Source: Ornithodoros turicata (taxonomy: Eukaryota; Arthropoda; Arachnida; Ixodida; Argasidae). Taken from it: a stretch of DNA of 64,000 bases. Each line of letters begins with the position of its first letter. Position 1 is the first letter of the stretch. Both the position numbers and the translations under genes were made by a program. This document shows positions 62,141-64,000 of this stretch, piece by piece. The notes under the pieces are model-generated. The model worked only from the letters and a program-made list of their open reading frames with translations, was not told the origin of the DNA and did not search any database. Location of the stretch: positions 102,362,668 to 102,426,667 of the forward strand of contig NC_088203.1 of the NCBI RefSeq assembly GCF_037126465.1. The letters are read 5' to 3'.

Positions 62141-63147
62141 ATGGCGCCTGTCTCACGCCTGGAACTCAACTTCTGTAGACTTTTGGAACGGTGTGAATCC
62201 ATAGCAGACGACCGAAAGTCGAATGACTGGCGCTTAGAAAAGGTAAAATTGTTCGATTATTTATCAGACAAAAATAAGCGCTTGAAGTTTACTGTCTGTG
62301 ACATAAGTGTTTCGTTGCAGTACCTGCAGTCTCTAGAAGATATGTTGGTCGAGCTCGGAAAGATTAATACGTGGTATGTTTTGCGGGGGAGCACAGTTGA
62401 TCAGTGTTGGATCAATACAAAAAGATTGTAGACATTAAACATTTCTGAGTATCAGTTCCCCTCCACGACTACCTGTCAAGAGGCAAAAAAGAAACGAAGA
62501 TGCAACATTGACTTCATTAATAACAGATATGCTGTACAACTATTGTTCGTCATCTCTGTGTTGGCCGGCATACTTATATATTGCGTTCATTACAATATTT
62601 TTAGCCAACCAAGTAAGGATGACCTTCTGGCATACTCGAAGAAAGTTGAATTTCTGAAAGACCTGATAAGCAAGGACAAGGCGGTAATTATGACTTATGA
62701 GAACATATTTTTGGCATATTTACGAATAAAAATATAATTATCGTAGCAAAAAGGTCCAGAGAAGAAGTTGAACCATGAACAGCTGCTCCTGGCTCAAGCC
62801 CCGGACAACAAGACGAGCGAAATTAAACTCAAACGTCAAACGAGAATCAACCGAGACGCACGAGAAGAACTCTTCGGCTCGCCATTGCGGGACACGGCGT
62901 CACATGGTAATGCAGAAGTGGTCGCCTTTCGCTGCAGACTCCTAAGGCGTTAATTGTAACAGCAGGAGAGAAGACGCTACGACAGCGTACCACAGCGCAG
63001 GGCAGCGGCACGGGCGAAGACTTTGACGCCGTCCTCCGCTACCACCATTCCATGCAGGAGAAGATTGCTGAGGAGATGCTTTCTCTGGCTCAGAACCTCA
63101 AGCAGAATGCAACGTTAGCGGGGCACATTGTCAAAAAGGACACCGAA
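62141..63147 (+). CDS. USE1: USE1 orthologue (p31, ER-Golgi SNARE), 5 exons present, 3' end beyond window
   Basis: Exons 62141-62242, 62321-62373, 62605-62683, 62747-62906 and 62963-63147 join in phase into 193 codons. The N-terminus MAPVSRLELNFCRLLERCE followed by DDRKSNDWRLEKYLQSLEDM matches the USE1 N-terminal domain. LLAYSKKVEFLKDL and REELFG follow, and exon 5 has the SNARE-proximal FDAVLRYHHSMQEKIAEEML ... KQNATLAGHIVKKD. USE1 is a tail-anchored Qc-type SNARE of the ER (with syntaxin 18 and Sec20) in Golgi-to-ER retrograde transport. From memory the human protein has 259 aa, so about 65 residues, including the end of the SNARE helix and the membrane anchor, must lie past the donor at 63148. 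I see no such exon before 64000. The exon 2 end could also be 62370 (a second in-frame GT donor, 3 nt shorter); 62373 has the better consensus. Confidence 0.92.
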
Positions 63148-63239
63148 GTAAGCTGAAACTGCCATTTTGAATAGCATAGATTGCCTAGTAATCCAGTACT
63201 AGACTAATGGCAGTGGATCTCACGTGTGTCAAAATCTAA

Positions 63240-63769
63240 GCCGGCGTTCACACGGGGCAACTTTTCCCAGCAACTCGAAGAACTCAAACCAACGTCTTTT
63301 GAGCAATTTCGAGTCCGCGTTCACACGCAGCAACTCTGTAGCTCCACCCACAAGCAACCTTATGGCGACCGGACAATGTGGGTTCGAATCGAACTGGTGG
63401 AATCTTTTCTTTAGCTGCTGTTTATCAAATTTCAGTCAGTTTTATTACTCCAATAGATCATTATTGCCGTCCAGAAGTGGAAACTTATATGTTTCCGTGA
63501 AGTTCGTAAAAAAAGAAAAAGTTATTTTTTAGCTGCACCTCCAGGATTTGAACCTATGAACCCACGAACGAAATCCACAACGCCATCGGGAGTTACGTGG
63601 CAATGCTTCCCTCTCTGATTGGCCGATGCACGAGCAACTTCTCAAGTTTTCGGCCCGGGAGCGATTCGCAGCAACTCGGAGCAACTCGAGTTGCTGGAGG
63701 TTGCCGGCTGACAGCAACTCCAAAGTTGCTCATAGTTGCTGCAAAAAGTTGCCCCGTGTGAACGCTGCC
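63240..63769. mobile_element. PIF/Harbinger-like MITE downstream of USE1 exon 5
   Basis: The ends GCCGGCGTTCACACGGGGCA and the complement of GGCAGCGTTCACACGGGGCA form about 33-bp inverted repeats. TAA flanks both sides (63237-63239, 63770-63772), the 3-bp target size of Harbinger elements. GCAACT/AGTTGC repeats lie inside. Confidence 0.75.
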
Positions 63770-63793
63770 TAAGTGGCAGTGCAATCTATTTCC

Positions 63794-64000
63794 CAGTGAT
63801 GGCCACTAACTACTTCTACAGTAGTTTAACTATAACTACTAACTACTTCGTGATGGAGTAGTTTAACTAGTAGTATCTACTTTTCAGGGGAGGTAGTTAA
63901 AACTACTACTTTAACTACTGCAGTGTATTTTAACTACATTTATAACTACTTAACGTTGTCCATCAACACCAACCCCATTCCATAGTGTCCTTGGACACCT
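63794..64000 (+). mobile_element. hAT-type MITE family C, copy C3 (cut by window edge)
   Basis: Starts CAGTGATGGCCACTAAC and matches the first about 205 bases of C1. The rest is outside the window. Lies in a USE1 intron if the gene continues. Confidence 0.9.

Overview
This is a repeat-rich, intron-rich animal nuclear sequence with no prokaryotic features. Small exons with canonical GT-AG junctions encode orthologues of three conserved animal genes: HIRIP3 (plus strand, 12625-17310), an unconventional class IX myosin with a RhoGAP tail (minus strand, 25918-48228), and the ER SNARE USE1 (plus strand, starts 62141 and runs off the right edge). The repeats are tRNA-headed SINEs, CR1/Jockey-like LINE relics, a mariner relic, a Penelope-like relic with inverted flanks, and many hAT-type MITEs with exact 8-bp target duplications. 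Together these fit an arthropod with a large genome. A tick or other chelicerate is my best guess, but it rests on the general repeat character and not on a decisive marker.

Layout. 1-9.8 kb: repeats with no secure gene (palindromic MITEs, LINE relic, SINE, mariner relic at about 5.39-6.39 kb). 9.8-12.1 kb: GC-richer sequence with possible first exons of an unidentified minus-strand gene. 12.6-17.3 kb: HIRIP3 in seven exons. 17.6-25.9 kb: spacer with a 1.2-kb long-TIR foldback element, then the presumed myosin 3' UTR. 25.9-48.2 kb: the myosin IX gene, 38 coding exons that join in frame into 1,878 codons plus a stop; at least eight hAT MITE copies sit in its introns. 48.4-60 kb: spacer with Penelope-like, LINE and MITE relics. 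About 60.2 kb: a likely first exon of an unknown minus-strand gene. 62.1-63.1 kb: five exons of USE1, lacking the C-terminal membrane anchor, which lies beyond the window.

Functionally, the myosin couples an actin motor to RhoA inactivation. HIRIP3 is a histone H2A/H2B chaperone-type chromatin factor. USE1 works in Golgi-to-ER retrograde fusion. They share no pathway. From memory, MYO9B and USE1 are also neighbours in the human genome, so their proximity here may be ancient linkage. The strongest structural observations are two hAT MITEs back to back in opposite orientation sharing three copies of one 8-bp target site, a GC-AG intron in the motor domain, and a second, upstream C1 zinc finger in the myosin tail.
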